From: Siphlonurus alternatus
Taxonomy: Eukaryota; Arthropoda; Insecta; Ephemeroptera; Siphlonuridae
Direction: 5' to 3'
NCBI GenBank assembly: GCA_949825025.1
Contig: OX463786.1
Coordinates: 9,597,094-9,661,093 of the forward strand
DNA: 64,000 nucleotides
The notes below the pieces were generated by a model. The model was not told the origin of the DNA. It made no database searches and saw nothing but the letters and a program-made list of their open reading frames with translations. How positions within the stretch are numbered: the stretch's first letter is position 1; every line of letters begins with the position of its first letter. Below are positions 39,416 to 50,300 of the stretch, piece after piece. Both the position numbers and the translations under genes were made by a program.

Positions 39416-42400
39416 GTACGTAAATAAAATGTCTTCAGCTATGCATACTGTACTGTACTGCATGAGCTTTCGAGATACCCGAGGCCTACAGTATCGTTTC
39501 TATATTTTTTACAGCAGTATTGTATTATGTTTTTCTTGAAATTTTCAGGCAAATAATAGTGCAGTAGCATATTATTCTTAATATTTTGCTATATTTTGTA
39601 TTATGCATATATAATACTTCATTATTTACACAAGTTTTCCTGTCACTGAAAGACATTGCTATATCAAATTATTGTCTATAGACCTTCATATATATTTGTT
39701 TTATACATGGGAATGAACTGTCATATCAGGTTCAGCAGCCAGTTGAATGAAACCAGCATATCAATAAGAGTTTGTTGTAAAAGTACTATGTACTAAATTT
39801 TTTATGACAATTCTCTCCATACAAAATTATGTAGCTGCTCATCAGTAATCATTTTGTCATGATTTTAGCGCCCCAAGACAGGCTGTGCACTCTGCAAGAA
39901 TTGTTTCTTCAATGCTTTCGAGGCGGAGGTTCACCACACGATCACCACCGGCAAGCTCTTCTCTCGGGGCCAGCTGGTGGCCGTGGCAGCGTCGGGAGGC
40001 AAGGACTCGACCGTGTTGGCGTACCTGATGAAATTACTCAACGAGAGACACGACTACGGACTGAACCTGATGTTGTTGTCCATCGACGAGGGCATCACAG
40101 GTGAGACGATGGTAACGGAGCTGGGGGAAAATATAACGGCAACTCCTTGAATCGAAATCTGTCTAGATCAGTACCGGTAGGTATAGGACCAGATGCGGAT
40201 CCAGAAAAAAGTTTCAAGGGGGGCTTCCTCCATAAGGCCAATGTTAAACAAAAACTTTTAGAGGGGGGTGCCTATATTGCCCATGCTAAATCCAACATTT
40301 CGGGGGGCTTCTTTTTTTGAGGATAAAAGATTTCTCAAGGACAAAAACAGGGAGAAAAGGGGAGGGAAAGGAGAGTATGACAATTAACTTTAAAATTTTT
40401 CATTTCAATAGTATTGTAGATGAATGAATTTTAGAAAGTACTGTACAGTGATAAACATAATCTACGAGTTGTTTGACTGTATAATACTATATAAATTATT
40501 GTATCTACTGTACCAGTACCAAATGGTAAGCAGGCAAACTACAATATTCCCTTTTATTAAATAAGTAAATCAGGACCTTGAGAAAATCTCGGACTGTGAT
40601 ACAAACATTACACTTGCCTGGTAGCTTCTGTATAAATATTATGTAAACCTTGTGTTGACATCTAGGTTACCGTGACGACAGCCTGGAAACAGTAAAGCAG
40701 AACCGCGATGACTACCAACTGCCCCTCAAGATCCTCTCCTACGAGGACCTCTATGGCTGGACCATGGACAGAATCGTCAAGGAGGTAGGTACAGACAGGG
40801 ACAGCCCTGGTTTTGGACGATCAGATAGGATGGAAGTTAGCACCTCGTCCCATAACCAGGGTCTGTCGTAATTTAAAGTTTGAGGTTTTAAGTTAGAGTG
40901 AAATTTTCTCACCATTAGCCATAATGTTAAAAAAAAAAGTTATTGCAGCTTATTGTTAACTCTCCTCCCTGCCCCCTGCTCATCTCAGGAATCTTTAATT
41001 TTGAATCAAGGTTCCCGCTTTTTCCACTTCTATGAGTTTATGTACACTGAACGTCACATTAGAGTAAAAACTTGTTATTATGTACTGTATTACGTAAAGT
41101 CAAGGGACCTAGGAAATTAGTATCTAGTATTACCTTACATTGAATTTCTCCTATCCATGCAATGCTAGGGTGACCAGATATCTTGATGTCCAAAACGGTA
41201 CATGCTCCCAAGATAGAGGCCTGAAGGGCCAAAACCCCCGCCGGAGGCGCGATTTTTTTGGGTGCCACGCCCCCTTTTTTACTTTTTTTTTCTTAGTGGA
41301 TTTTCAAATTAATTGTTTTTTTTTATGAAGCCGTTTTTTCCGAAAAAATTTATTTTATTTGTAAATCCATTAAAGAATTTTCGTCATAGATTATATGTAA
41401 GTATTTTTTAATTGATACCATAGTTCGGACGAAGTTTGAGTAAAACGCTGTTTTCTGTTCCATAATCCATAAGGCTGCATGTTAAAGGGCTCAGGAAAAC
41501 AAACTTTGGGATTTTTTTGCGATGAAGCTATTTTAGATGAAATTTTTTGGTTTTCATTTCTCAATAAAGCAGGGCAGGTTAAAATATTTTAAGGAAATAA
41601 AATAATAAATTATGCAATCGCTCACTCTACTTTAAATAATATAAATAATTGCATTTTTTTATGTATACATTTTTCATAGAATTAGAAAAAAATAGATTTA
41701 TTATAGTCACCATGCAAGAAAACTGTGCCAGTGAGTTGATTTCCTAAAATTAACCTTTTTTCTTGGCCTGGCCACGATTCTATTCATGTTGTAAAGTTAC
41801 ATGTAAAATAAAAAGAAACAAAAGCAATACAAGAAATTTATTATACTCAAAAAGCATACCTTCGAAGGATACTTTCCCAATACAAAAATTATATTTAAAT
41901 ATTTTAAATTGATTTTTTTTTTTTTTTTTTTTTTTTAATTTCGTTATCAAATTTTCCGTCTCCATTCACAATATTTCTAAATGTACGTGTTACTTAAATA
42001 ATGCAATATATATTTGTTTATAAATAAATAAAACTTAATATAATGTCACGAGATAAATTATACAAAAAAAAATGGAGTATAAAGCAAGAAATTAATTTGA
42101 ATTAATACTTTTAATCGAACTGCAGTTCATTTTGCAAATAGTGTGAACTCTTGTTATAGAGTGAAATAGCTGAATTAATTTATAGCATTCAAATAGGGCT
42201 TAATAACAGCTAAAATTACTTGATTGTATGAATAATATTTGTGGCGTTTTTCCCTCATATTATATTTTCCATTTATTTATTTACGTAATATCCATGCACG
42301 ATTATTGTGAAAAAAAAAAAAGAAAGACAAAGAAATTTTTGTCTCAGCCTCGTCACAATGCATAAGAATGATTTTTTCAATTTCATATATTATTGGAAAT

Positions 42401-45400
42401 TTTCATCAAGTGAATATCATCAATATTAAAGGAGATGATATTTTTGTGCAAAGTTTTTTACTTATTTTTTATTCAAAATTTAATCGAAAAGTAGTGACTT
42501 CATTTCACGTAGTATATGCATACTTGCGCGTATATGCAAAATATATGTATTCCGCAATTTTGGAAGAAATATGCTGTTTTGCGAATGCGATCGACAAAAA
42601 AGGGGCATGGAGTTGCAAAATCATTTGCGTCCGTACATTTTCGTAAATATTCAAAACCACATTCCTATGAATTTTTTATTTTTTTAATGATAAAAATTTT
42701 AAAAAATGTCCCTTTTATAAATTTTGTCCGAAAGCGGTACATTTAGGCGTCCCGAGAGCCTCTTTGGGGACACCGGGACATGGTACTCTAAAACGGTACT
42801 GTACCGGTCAAAACGGTACGTCTGGTCACCCTATGCAATGCTAATTATTTTTGATGGGACCTCTATCTCCTTTACTCAAAATTGAGATTTAACAACAACA
42901 AAGTTGCCATATGTAGTAGCAAGTTTTTACTGAATTTGGTATTCGTCGTTGATGCTCAATAGTATCTTAGCTTGTGTTTGGTTAGTGTACCTTCGTTACA
43001 ACAAACTTTGTGCCAGTGAATGAGGACATAAAAAATACAATGAAAAATATAAATACTATATGTGACTAAAGTTAAAGTCTTCTTCTACTCGCAATGATTG
43101 TAACAAACCATTGTCTGTTGCATGAAGCCTTTTTCATTTTTAAACGTGGTATGATGTATTGCCTGATTTTGCCACCAGAGCACAGAACGTAATGGCATTG
43201 TTGGCGCTAGTAGACAACAACTTTCATAATTAATGGTAATTTTTCATAAGTTAACATGTAAATCAACAACTGTTAAATGTTTTTCACTCATAGGACAGAT
43301 ATTACCAACAATACTTTGTTATGAACTAGTTTATAAAGTATTATCAAGTATAGAAAAAGTAAGTTGAATGCTGTTGGTATGAGTTTTCTAAGGAAAATGT
43401 GTGGTAAAACTAGGATGGATAGAGTGAGAAACACATGGGTGATGAATGAGTGTGGAGTGAAAGAAAGTGTAATTGACAAGTATGAACGAAGTACACTATG
43501 TTGGTTTGGACATGTTGAGAGAATGGGTGATGAACGAATTGCAAAACAGGTGTTTAAAGGTAGTGTATAAGGCATGAAAGGATTAGGTAGACCTAAAAAG
43601 GTTTGGTGGGATGTGGTTGCAGAATGTTTGAAGAACAGAAGTGTTAAAAGTACACAGTGTAATAGAGAGTGCAGAAGGCAAAAAGAGTGTTATGAGTATT
43701 TCTGAAGCAAGTGGAGTATGCAAGAATCGAGTGCTTTGGAGGGCAATTTGTAGACGGCCGAGGTAATAATGCTGCTGGCTTACCCCGTAAAGGGATATGG
43801 CGTCATGTTATGTATGTATGTAGAAGACTTTAATGTGACGAGCAGACTATGGGAATACCAAAAAAATAAGATTACTTGAATCCTCCATGCAGGTAAACAA
43901 TAAAAGCTTTCTCTCCTCCCAGGTTGGTCGTAAGAACAACTGCACGTTCTGCGGGGTGTTTCGTCGGCAGGCCCTGGAGCGTGGCGCCGCCCTGGTGGGG
44001 GCTTCTTGCATCGCGACGGGACACAACGCAGACGACATTGCAGAGACGGTGATCATGAACGTGCTGAGAGGGGACGTCGCCAGGCTTAACAGATGCACCG
44101 CCGTCGTCACAGTAACTGTATAAACAAATAACACAACTTACAGGTCGAGCAAAGTTAAAAAAATTGTTATTGTCAGAAAGGTTGGTGTACAGTTTGGTAT
44201 TGAGGCAATAGAGGCTTCAAGTGTTTGGAAAAAATTTCTCAGTAGCCACCATGTTAGAAAATTTGAATTTTTTCTCCATAACTATTAAAGTTATTAATTT
44301 GAAAACATCTCCTAGAGATTTCCGATAATGAATCAAGAACTTATTTTGCTCGAAAAATGTATTTTATACCAAAAAAGCAAATTAGTTTTTTTTTATTACC
44401 TATATTTACAAAGGTTTTTATAGGACCGTGAGAACACTACAAAATCAGTCTCTATTCTATTGTTTGTGTGCACACTCTCAAATTAAAAAAATATATATAT
44501 GTGTATCAATCCTACTTATAAAGATTACATGATATTCTAGACAACAAAAAAACTAACAATGTAAACAATGATGACAGACGGGAGACGACAGCTCGGTCCC
44601 TCGCTGCAAGCCCCTCAAGTTCTGCTACGAGAAAGAGATCGTCATGTATGCGTACTTCCGTCGCCTCGTCTACTTTTCCACGGAGTGCATCTTCGCTCCC
44701 AACGCCTACCGAGGTCACGCTAGGACCTTCCTCAAGGACCTCGAGAGGGTACGACCTTCAGCCATCATGGACGTCATACATTCAGGTGATACTAGCGTGG
44801 TGTAACATTCTTAAACTTTGTTTCACAGGGATACTATGCACTTTACGTGTTAGGTTCTTCTTGGACTGTTTGGTGTCTCCTGCCTCTGACTTGTTTTTTT
44901 ATGACTTGAAATATGTGTATTATGCTTACTTTCATTCTGTTATTACATATGGAATAGAAATATGGGGCCATGCTCCACAGTGCTATATGTCAAGATTATT
45001 TGTATTACAAAAAAGAGCAATAAGAATCCTAGCAAATGTTCCAGCTTTTACGAGTTGTAGAAAATTGTTTAAAGAATTAGACATTCTGCCCTTACCTTCT
45101 TTGTACATAGCAAGAGTATTGTTGTTTGTTAAAAAAAATTCTCATTATTTTGATCATTGCAAATATTCTCATTCGCATAATACTCGACATAAGGATTCAT
45201 TTGTTTTGGAATTGCATCGAACTGCAGCGTATGAAAATGGTCTTATGTATTCTGCAAAATTGTTTTTTAATAACCTGCCTCAAGATATAAAAAGTGAAGA
45301 GAACATTAATTTGTTTAAAATGAAAGTGAAGTGTTTTTTATTTGATAAAAATGTATATAAAATTGATGACTTTTTAGCAAGATAGAATTTTTTCTCTATG

Positions 45401-45516
45401 TGTATTTATTGATGTATTATCTGTGACTTGTCTTCTAGGAAGATTAATAAATAATTTGATTTGATTTGATTTGATTTGATTTGATTTGATTTGATATGTA
45501 TTCATGAGGGAAATTA

Positions 45517-45559
<43 letters not shown>

Positions 45560-46098
45560 TCAGCAGCTTGTTATCTAATGTTTGTGTATTTAATTCTCAC
45601 TTTAGTTAATGTTTTATGTGTTGCAATAGGCTGAATAGTTCTGGGACTAAAAAAAAAAAAATCTGAAAAAAGAGTAGCATTATTTGGTACCCTCTATTCA
45701 TTTCTGCAATAAAATTTTGTCATGCAGGTTGTTCATTAATACAACATAAATGAGGCTAAAATTAAACAAATGTTGCAGGGGAGAGACTGAGTTTTCAGTC
45801 AACGACAAAGATGCCAACCCAAGGGACCTGCGTATTGTGTGGACACGTCTCAAGGTGAGAAAACTCGGTGACATGTTTGTATTGTAGTTCCAAAACCTTG
45901 AAAATTTGTGTATTTAAGGGAAAGAGAACACCGATCAGCAGTTTTTTTAGTTCCATTGATTAACATGTAAACCTTAACAGACACACAACAATTCTGAATT
46001 TTTTTTGAGAGATAGATTTTAGTACCTAAAAGCCACGGAAAAATTTTCAAAACAATTATTCGAGGCTGCAAAAGGAAATTTTCTGAGGCAACGAGTGT

Positions 46099-46161
<63 letters not shown>

Positions 46162-46494
46162 GACTGCATCTGAGAACACACACCCTTGTTTTCTGTACTA
46201 AATTATCATGTCCTGTGTTACAGCCAGTCTCTGTGCCAGGCCTGCACGTTACTGGACGGTCTCAACAAAGGTCGTCCGAGGTTTGGGGTGGGAAAGAAGA
46301 AGAGGCCTCACATCAAGATCCAGCAAGATTCACCACCAGCCCCTGCAACAGATGTTACCCCCACCCTCGCAGCAAATACTACCCCCGAAGTGAACAATCC
46401 TACCCCTGGAAATGAACCAACCCCAGCAACAAACCAGGAAAATGGTGTCCCAGATATGTCCACATTGACTCTTACAACAAATGTGTCTTCATAA
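39365..46494 (+). CDS. CTU1: Cytosolic tRNA 2-thiolation protein 1, seven coding exons (complete)
   Basis: Exons 39365-39415, 39869-40100, 40666-40784, 43923-44111, 44578-44785, 45779-45854 and 46224-46494 join in frame at GT-AG introns (phases 0,1,0,0,1,2) to give about 381 residues; from memory the human protein is about 348. With CTU2, and with sulfur supplied by URM1, this enzyme adenylates and thiolates the wobble U34 of cytosolic Lys, Glu and Gln tRNAs (the s2 of mcm5s2U). Visible in order: an N-terminal zinc ribbon (C5, C10, C26, C29), the ATP PP-loop SGGKDST at 59-65, the central CTFC at 141-144, TGHNADD at 166-172, and C-terminal CVLC and CQAC pairs followed by LDGLNKGRP. The last 45 or so residues are a Pro/Thr/Asn-rich tail with no domain. 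The start is the first in-frame ATG after a TATA box 80 bp upstream, and the N-terminus matches the family's short CxxxxC...LKRPKTG opening. Introns contain hAT, LINE and MITE DNA. The family call is very secure; splice sites are inferred by eye. Confidence 0.95.
39869..40100 (+). CDS. CTU1: CTU1 exon 2 with the PP-loop
   Basis: Acceptor ATTTTAG just before 39869, donor GTGAGA at 40101, leaving phase 1. It encodes the second zinc pair (CALCKNC) and the ATP-binding SGGKDST loop. It is markedly GC-rich against its introns. Confidence 0.95.
40666..40784 (+). CDS. CTU1: CTU1 exon 3
   Basis: Acceptor CATCTAG, donor GTAGGT; enters at phase 1, leaves at phase 0. It encodes [13 protein letters not shown] and [11 protein letters not shown], both typical of the NCS6/CTU1 family. 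The following 3.1-kb intron holds a complete hAT-like element and LINE debris. Confidence 0.93.
41166..42833. mobile_element. hAT-like DNA transposon, 1668 bp, in CTU1 intron 3
   Basis: Ends TAGGGTGACCAGA...TCTGGTCACCCTA, matching the hAT YARNG terminal rule, and flanked by a perfect 8-bp duplication TGCAATGC (41158-41165, 42834-42841). CGGTAC recurs several times near the right end, as subterminal transposase sites often do. Internal short frames (42368-42746) are too broken to call a transposase, so it is probably non-autonomous. Confidence 0.85.
43171..43321. repeat. Interspersed repeat R2, copy 2 (CTU1 intron 3)
   Basis: Matches 4149-4281 and ends at the same CAATACTTTGTT; immediately followed by LINE debris, so it may be that LINE's flank or an independent SINE-like unit. 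Confidence 0.6.
43340..43832 (+). mobile_element. Decayed non-LTR retrotransposon 3' end in CTU1 intron 3 (RTE-like)
   Basis: Translated pieces [19 protein letters not shown] and [16 protein letters not shown] are the familiar C-terminal signature of non-LTR polymerase proteins, separated by a stop. The element ends with a short TATG-type repeat, as in RTE-like LINEs. It stops 90 bp before CTU1 exon 4. Confidence 0.68.
43923..44111 (+). CDS. CTU1: CTU1 exon 4 with CTFC and GHNADD motifs
   Basis: Acceptor CTCCTCCCAG, donor GTAACT, phase 0 on both sides (63 codons). It carries the catalytic-core CxxC (CTFC), the RRQALERGA helix and [11 protein letters not shown], the second nucleotide-binding element of this ATPase family. 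Confidence 0.95.
44578..44785 (+). CDS. CTU1: CTU1 exon 5
   Basis: Acceptor ATGACAG, donor GTGATA, leaving phase 1. It encodes [19 protein letters not shown] through [11 protein letters not shown], collinear with human CTU1. A truncated non-LTR retrotransposon sits in the intron that follows. Confidence 0.94.
44800..45493 (+). mobile_element. 5'-truncated non-LTR retrotransposon in CTU1 intron 5, (TTTGA)n tail
   Basis: An open frame ending at 45385 encodes the C-terminal region of a non-LTR ORF2: [44 protein letters not shown] and [10 protein letters not shown] are typical of the segment after the RT core. A short 3' UTR with AATAAAT leads into a TTTGA/GATTT pentamer array (45450-45493). The left boundary is approximate. 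Same strand as CTU1. Confidence 0.8.
45520..45558. repeat. (AATC)n microsatellite in CTU1 intron 5
   Basis: Lies 30 bp after the LINE pentamer tail. A second AATC array is at 46102-46160 in intron 6. Confidence 0.9.
45648..45738. mobile_element. Right-arm fragment of the family G relative, in CTU1 intron 5
   Basis: AAAAAATCTGAAAAAAGAGTAGCA, then GGTACCCTCTATTCATTTCT and GTTGTTCATT match the right arm of 33890-34226. It lies 40 bp before CTU1 exon 6. Confidence 0.6.
45779..45854 (+). CDS. CTU1: CTU1 exon 6
   Basis: Acceptor TGTTGCAG, donor GTGAGA; phase 1 in, phase 2 out. It encodes [18 protein letters not shown] and then VLCGHVS, the first half of the C-terminal zinc ribbon. It was found by joining phases; no long open frame marks it. 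Confidence 0.9.
46102..46160. repeat. (AATC)n microsatellite in CTU1 intron 6
   Basis: About 58 bp, 60 bp upstream of CTU1 exon 7. Confidence 0.92.
46224..46494 (+). CDS. CTU1: CTU1 exon 7 (C-terminus and stop)
   Basis: Acceptor GTGTTACAG, stop TAA at 46492-46494. It encodes [19 protein letters not shown], completing the C-terminal zinc ribbon, then a basic GKKKRP patch and a low-complexity tail rich in Pro, Thr and Asn. No AATAAA lies between the stop and the MITE that begins about 90 bp downstream. Confidence 0.92.
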
Positions 46495-46582
46495 GTTTTG
46501 TTATTAACAACATAGTCTTCTGCTCTTTGTTTGTAAACAAAGTATTGTTGTGTAATGTCAGTCCAGTGAAAGGAAAAGGACA

Positions 46583-46880
46583 ATCGAGTATCAACCTCAA
46601 AATTTTGTAATGCAGAATGAATAGAAGGTGCAAAGTTGTGCTATTCATTTTTTTTTTTTATTTTTTAGAGTTTGAGAGTTATTTTTAAAAAATTATTAAA
46701 AGTACAGAGAGAGTTATACTTCTTGATGCCTCTCTTAATAAAAAGAAAGAAACTAAAAGGAGCGTGGGTTAAAATCCAACCCTGGCAAAACTTTTTAGCA
46801 ATACTTCCCAGACTAAAAAATCTGAAAAAAAAAAAAAAAATCAATGACATAACTTTGCACCCTCTATTCATTTTTAAAGT
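46583..46880. mobile_element. Diverged family G MITE behind CTU1
   Basis: GAGTATCAACCTCAA near the left end and the inverted TTTGCACCCTCTATTCATTT at the right, with a replaced centre. Starts about 90 bp after the CTU1 stop. Confidence 0.62.
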
Positions 46881-47056
46881 TAATACCCTTGACACCATTT
46901 TACCCTTTCGGGTGTGGCCAGGCCGATATTTAGCCTTGTCAGTAAGAGTTATCTTGCGACCATGCTGGGGCTTACCAGGCTCCCAGAACCCTTTCCTGCA
47001 CTCTTCTGGGCTCCTACTACCAGATCTGTGCAGCCTGCAGTGGCAGTGCAATACTG
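46881..47056 (-). mobile_element. tRNA-derived SINE, 5'-truncated copy
   Basis: Matches the body of the 33454-33682 SINE (CTGCACTCTTCTGGGCTCCT and others) but lacks the tRNA head. It lies just behind the MITE that follows CTU1. Confidence 0.75.
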
Positions 47057-47102
47057 CAGGGCAGCGGAGTATAGACAGCCATAAGTTGTATTCATTTTTG
47101 CA

Positions 47103-47336
47103 GCAAATATTTTCTTTATTATTGACTTGCATTTTAATTTATGGGAAATTACCCTTGAAATAAATTTATCAAGTGTTGACTGGCATCAACAATGGAATTA
47201 TCTTCTTTACTCTGGTGGTGAAATCAGACACTACATTGACCCACACTTAGCAATGAAAAAGGTTCCATTGGATAGACATTATATACAATGGTTTGTTACA
47301 ACCATTTCGAGTAGAAGACTTTTATTAACAGAATAG
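47103..47336 (+). CDS. Possible terminal exon, unrecognised
   Basis: After the acceptor-like TCATTTTTGCAG an open frame of 77 codons runs to TAG at 47334. The C-terminal part (VDWHQQWNYLLYSGGEIRHY, then IDPHLAMKKVPLDRHYIQWF) has balanced composition and looks protein-like. However the first 25 codons are AT-rich, it lies directly behind a SINE, and no partner exon was found. It may be a fragment of a transposon protein or chance. Confidence 0.22.
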   Translation, partial: ANIFFIIDLHFNLWEITLEINLSSVDWHQQWNYLLYSGGEIRHYIDPHLAMKKVPLDRHYIQWFVTTISSRRLLLTE

Positions 47337-47354
47337 CAATGAAAGTGATTATAC

Positions 47355-47510
47355 CAACTGGGTGTAGTGTCTGCAACACTGATATATCTTAACAATGTTA
47401 CGTTCTCATTCTTTTAATCAATTTTGACCCTAGAGCTTTGCTGATCATATGAATGTTGATATAATTAGTTTCTCTACACAGCAATATGGCCCTGATTTAA
47501 AAATAATTAT
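47355..47510. mobile_element. Diverged single arm of the same foldback MITE family
   Basis: CTGGGTGTAG, GCAACACTGA, CCCTAGAGCTTTGCTGATCA and GGCCCTGATTTAAA occur in the order and spacing of the 22942-23351 left arm, with many substitutions. An old, decayed relic. Confidence 0.6.
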
Positions 47511-48474
47511 TTTTTAACATTAATTGTTGAATATTTGAAACATAACAAAGATATTAAAAAAATACTCATGGTTTAATTGATCAAATTGCTGCGAAGAGAA
47601 GCTAAAAGTCTACAGGGGATGGATTTTTAGGCCCGGCCTTGCCCATTCAGGTGGTTACTGATCCCAGCCCGTGCTTGTGAAACCTACTTCATAGTCCAGC
47701 CTGACCATGGCTTGCTCAATGTGTGTTTTTATTTTATTGTGTTATGATTAATTATAATACTGACAAATTGGTCTATTTTTCAAATTTTCAATGCTGACAT
47801 TTTTCATTTAATTTTTTCCCCTCTTCTCTTCTCCCTCGCTAAAAATAAATAAATAAATAATTAATAAAATAATAATTAATATTAAAAATAGCCCAGTGTG
47901 GCCAGTTGCAGACTACCGATGCCCGTCTAGTAGAGTCCTACTTGATTAGTGTATGAGAGGTTAAAATTCTGTACTGTTAATAAAAAAATTATAATCACTA
48001 AATTATGTTTTTCTAACTTTATTTTTATTAATTTCTACATAATGCAATTTTTTATTTATTTTTTTAAAATATTGTATAACATGTGATACACTGTTAATTT
48101 AAAAAGTATTGAAATTAAGATAATCCTAATTAATTGTAACATATTTATATCAGTAAGTACAATAATAATGTAAAAATTGTTTATTTGTGATTAATATTTC
48201 AATAAAACTTTTAATTAAATTGTGAATTGTTTTCTTTAGTTTATGTTGTAAATTAATCATTATGATCTCTACAGCAGTATTACTGCAAATACATATAATA
48301 ATATTATTGAGATATTTTTCTTCTTTACATTATCATTAATTAAAAACCCCTGAAGCTGATAGTTCACAACTTTCAAAAACGTAGAGAAAGAAAACTAATA
48401 AACCAAAGGGAAGGAAACAAAAACTATAACATAATATTTACATGACCAAAAAATAATTGACCTCTCTAAAATTA

Positions 48475-48529
<55 letters not shown>
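48475..48529. repeat. Long homopolymer A run
   Basis: More than 50 consecutive A with no recognisable retroposon upstream of it. Confidence 0.92.
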
Positions 48530-48530
<1 letters not shown>

Positions 48531-48863
48531 AGTTTTACCATTACGTTAATTTCTTTTAATGAATATATTAATTTTAGTTTCATTAAACAATTGTACTGCA
48601 TTAGTGACGTAAATCATGATATCAAAATGTGATATCAAAATATCTGCTTCATATTATTATGTAGCTTAAAACAATGCATAAGATATACCATTAATGTAAT
48701 TTATATATTTATATCAACGAACTGAAGAACTTTTATCATTTTTTATACACTATAATGATTATAGGACGTGTTTGCTGATTATGCTTACGTGAGAATCAGC
48801 GCGAAAGAGGTATCAAAATGTATAAATATACTGCTGGCTGATGCATATATAATAGGAGAAATG

Positions 48864-48898
<35 letters not shown>

Positions 48899-49000
48899 TA
48901 TGTATATTATATATGTTCTTTGGCGCTTTTTTTTATTTTTTCATATAAATATATATATATATAAATATATATATATATGTATCTATTATGAAATTTTTTT

Positions 49001-49350
49001 TAACGATTAATCTCAGTTACTTCGGAATCAAAGAATATTTCCCTTCAAACGAATCGAATGAAATAAATTTTAAAAAATCGAGAATGTTCTAAAACTTAAT
49101 CGCTTATGGTTTGAACAAATTCAGTCAGGGAGTTTTCTTACAACAGCTCCATTTCCGGTTTCCGTCCATAAGGCCAATGTTAAACTTCTACCTCAGTTTT
49201 CACAAAATTAACTGATAAGACAGATTCGCTTCAAATTTTGTATGCCTGGTACCGCACCTATTGATGGTGAGTTCTAAAAGTCCCCTGCAAGTCTTGTTGC
49301 ATTCAGGCGCTACGATTGCGAGATATCAACCTACTGAGATTCATCCTTAA
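49001..49350. repeat. Interspersed repeat R1, copy 2
   Basis: Same orientation as copy 1, with a few small insertions (for example CTGGTACCGC near 49245). Boundaries agree at both ends, so it is a defined unit. Confidence 0.8.
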
Positions 49351-49583
49351 AAATATTTTGTTATAATTATAATAAAGTTAAAAAAAAAATCAAATTCTTT
49401 TATTGGACAGTCTATGAATTCTGGGCCATATATATATATATATATATATCTCACAGGGCAGTCTATACTTATACGGAAATTTCATGCTTATATACAATTT
49501 GGGTAGTACGGAGATGCCCGAAGTCACCCGAAGATCTTCGGGATGTAGGCAGAAAGCCCTAAAATCCTATGCTGTGCGTGTTA

Positions 49584-49949
49584 AGGTAGAGATAATACAG
49601 ATCAGCTGGCCCAATGCTAAAAAAATCCCATTCATAAATATTATGAAAAAAATTTAAAGTGTTCTCCTCTACATCCCCTATCAGTAGGTAAAATATCAGG
49701 TATACAAAAACGAGCTAGTTTTCGAGTTATTAATTTTTAAAGTTGACCAATTTAACATGGAGAAATGGAACTTCCATGTTAAATTGGTCAAATTTAAAAA
49801 TTAATAACTCGAAAACTAGCTCGTTTTTGTATACCTGATATTTTACCTACTGATAGGGGATGTAGAGGAGAACACTTTAAATTTTTTTCATAATTTTTAT
49901 GAATGGGATTTTTTTAGCATTGGGCCAGCTGATACATATTATCTCTACC
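49584..49949. mobile_element. TTAA-flanked long palindrome MITE, subfamily A
   Basis: A 366-bp near-perfect hairpin: GGTAGAGATAATACAGATCA at the left and its inverse at the right, folding about 49765. TTAA at 49580-49583 and 49950-49953. No coding. Confidence 0.82.
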
Positions 49950-49953
49950 TTAA

Positions 49954-50300
49954 GGGTAAGGTAACGCCACCAATGTTAAAAAAAATCCCTCTCACAAAAA
50001 TTCTGAAAAAAATTTAAAATGTTCTCCTCTACACCCCCTATCAGTAGCTAAAATATCAGGTATACAAATACGATCTAGTTTTTGAGTTATGAATTTTTAA
50101 AGTTGACCAATTTAACATGGGAGTTTCATTTCTCCATGTTAAAGTAGTCAACTTTAAAAATTTATAACTCAAAAACTAGATCGTATTTGTATACCTGATA
50201 TTTTAGGTACTGATAGGGGGTATAGAAGAGAACATTTTAAATTTTTTTCAGAATTTTTGTGAGAGGGATTTTTTTTAACATTGGTGGCGTTACCTTACCC
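49954..50300. mobile_element. TTAA-flanked long palindrome MITE, subfamily B
   Basis: 347 bp, ends GGGTAAGGTAACGCCACCA and inverse, TTAA at 49950-49953 (shared with subfamily A) and 50301-50304. The arm interiors resemble those of subfamily A; the termini differ. Confidence 0.82.

Noticed and set aside
42368..42746. Overlapping frames as a hAT transposase
   Set aside because: They lie inside the 41166-42833 element, but no catalytic or dimerisation motif of hAT transposases could be identified.
44648..45385. 245-codon frame as a single protein
   Set aside because: Its first third overlaps CTU1 exon 5 in the wrong frame; only the part after about 44880 is meaningful, as LINE C-terminal sequence.
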